Part shown: in pieces, positions 4,769-5,099 of the stretch | Numbering within the stretch: the first letter of the stretch is position 1 | How the letters are laid out: each line of letters begins with the position of its first letter | NCBI GenBank assembly: GCA_947177515.1 | Contig: CAMWUU010000270.1 | Coordinates: 1 to 5,099, forward strand | From: an uncultured Lachnospiraceae bacterium | GTDB lineage: Bacteria; Bacillota; Clostridia; Lachnospirales; Lachnospiraceae | Direction of reading: 5' to 3' | Length of the DNA: 5,099 bases | Notes under the pieces: model-generated | Databases searched by the model: none | What the model saw: only the letters and a program-made list of their open reading frames with translations | What the model was told of the DNA's origin: nothing | Translations under genes and position numbers: made by a program

Positions 4769-5099
4769 TCACACCAACCCAAGCCATTCCTCTACCTCTT
4801 CCACCGGGTAATCAACCACCTGTGCGATCTTATCCATTGCAAGCCCCATTTCATATAGCTTTTTTGCACTTTCCTTGGCCTTTTTTAGCTTGCCAATCTG
4901 CTCCCCTTCCCTCCTGCCAATCTGCTCCCCTTCCCGCCTGCCAATTTGCTCCCCTTCTCGCTTTCCTCTCTGCTCTGCCTCCATCTGCATCTCTTTTATA
5001 GCCTTACACACATCGACCACCTCCTCGCTTTTCTTATATTTTATCCCCGAATTTGTGACTGCTTGGATCACATCCACCGCCCTGCGTTCCAGTTCCCCA
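4769..5099 (-). CDS. C-terminal part of a Rpn/PD-(D/E)XK nuclease-transposase family protein (partial, runs off the right edge)
   Basis: The frame is open to the window edge: residues GELERRA precede the GTG at 5077, so that GTG is not the start. The visible 109 or so codons hold ERRAVDVIQAVTNSGIKYKK and then VVDVCKAIKEMQMEAE. I recall this pattern from C-terminal regions of Lachnospiraceae proteins annotated as Rpn-family or PD-(D/E)XK nuclease transposases. A charged linker made of three eight-residue repeats (KREGEQIG, then RREGEQIG twice) follows, probably helical. The end, KLYEMGLAMDKIAQVVDYPVEEVEEWLGLV read in two parts, resembles the small helix-turn-helix tail common to this group (MGLAMDKIAQVV, then PVEEVEEWL). 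The catalytic core would lie outside the window. The gene ends in TGA and is followed by a terminator. Such proteins are usually present in many genomic copies; their role is debated. The family call rests on memory of the tail only. Confidence 0.7.
   Translation of the reverse strand, partial: GELERRAVDVIQAVTNSGIKYKKSEEVVDVCKAIKEMQMEAEQRGKREGEQIGRREGEQIGRREGEQIGKLKKAKESAKKLYEMGLAMDKIAQVVDYPVEEVEEWLGLV
4892..4963 (-). repeat. Three tandem 24-nt repeats inside the nuclease-family gene
   Basis: Three adjacent units (4892-4915, 4916-4939, 4940-4963) differ at only a few bases and each encodes eight residues, K/R-R-E-G-E-Q-I-G. Because the unit is a multiple of three, gain or loss of copies keeps the frame and only changes linker length between the upstream domain and the C-terminal helices. 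Confidence 0.9.

Noticed and set aside
4892..4963. Tandem repeats considered as a CRISPR array
   Set aside because: The units are directly adjacent with no spacers and lie in frame inside a coding sequence.
4590..5001. Plus-strand open frames of 73 and 78 codons, one rich in Pro, Leu and Ala repeats
   Set aside because: They mirror the signal peptide, the terminator hairpin and the 24-nt repeat of the nuclease-family gene; the repeated composition comes from the antisense of the REGEQIG units.

Overview
The window looks like chromosomal DNA from a low-GC Gram-positive anaerobe, most likely a Clostridia member of the Lachnospiraceae type. The grounds are AT-rich intergenic DNA, strong GGAGG-type ribosome sites, MKK-type lipoprotein signals, and a nuclease-tail gene of a kind common in that group. 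The taxon is an inference from style and remembered family resemblance, not from a marker gene.

Layout. (1) At the left edge, positions 1-69 (minus) hold the first 23 codons of a probable MarR-type regulator. Its promoter is overlapped by a perfect 13-bp inverted repeat, which suggests autoregulation. (2) Positions 127-468 hold no convincing intact gene. They contain a bulged hairpin, a possible decayed minus-strand reading frame, and a 14-bp palindrome next to the start of the following gene. (3) Positions 469-1125 (plus) encode a 218-residue NlpC/P60- or CHAP-like cysteine peptidase with no signal peptide. A bidirectional terminator with a perfect 14-bp stem (1152-1204) separates it from the convergent gene. 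(4) Positions 1233-1958 (minus) encode a 241-residue lipoprotein of unknown function. A good promoter lies about 250 bases upstream, so the leader is long. (5) Positions 1959-2687 hold no intact gene. They carry two diverged copies of one roughly 125-bp sequence, in the same orientation, that look like the remains of the same minus-strand coding sequence, with a terminator between them. (6) Positions 2688-4652 (minus) encode a 654-residue lipoprotein that joins a propeller-like N-terminal half to a family-1 type solute-binding half. (7) From 4769 to the right edge (minus) is the C-terminal part of a protein resembling the Lachnospiraceae Rpn/PD-(D/E)XK nuclease-transposase family. Its linker is built from three 24-nt repeats. 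A terminator follows it.

The genes do not form one obvious pathway. Two lipoprotein genes lie in tandem, each in its own terminator-bounded unit, and each with a copy of the decayed repeat on the same unit: downstream of the large gene and upstream of the small one. Together with the nuclease/transposase-type gene and the lone peptidase, this suggests an accessory region with past duplication and gene decay. I see no CRISPR array, tRNA, rRNA or intact insertion sequence.
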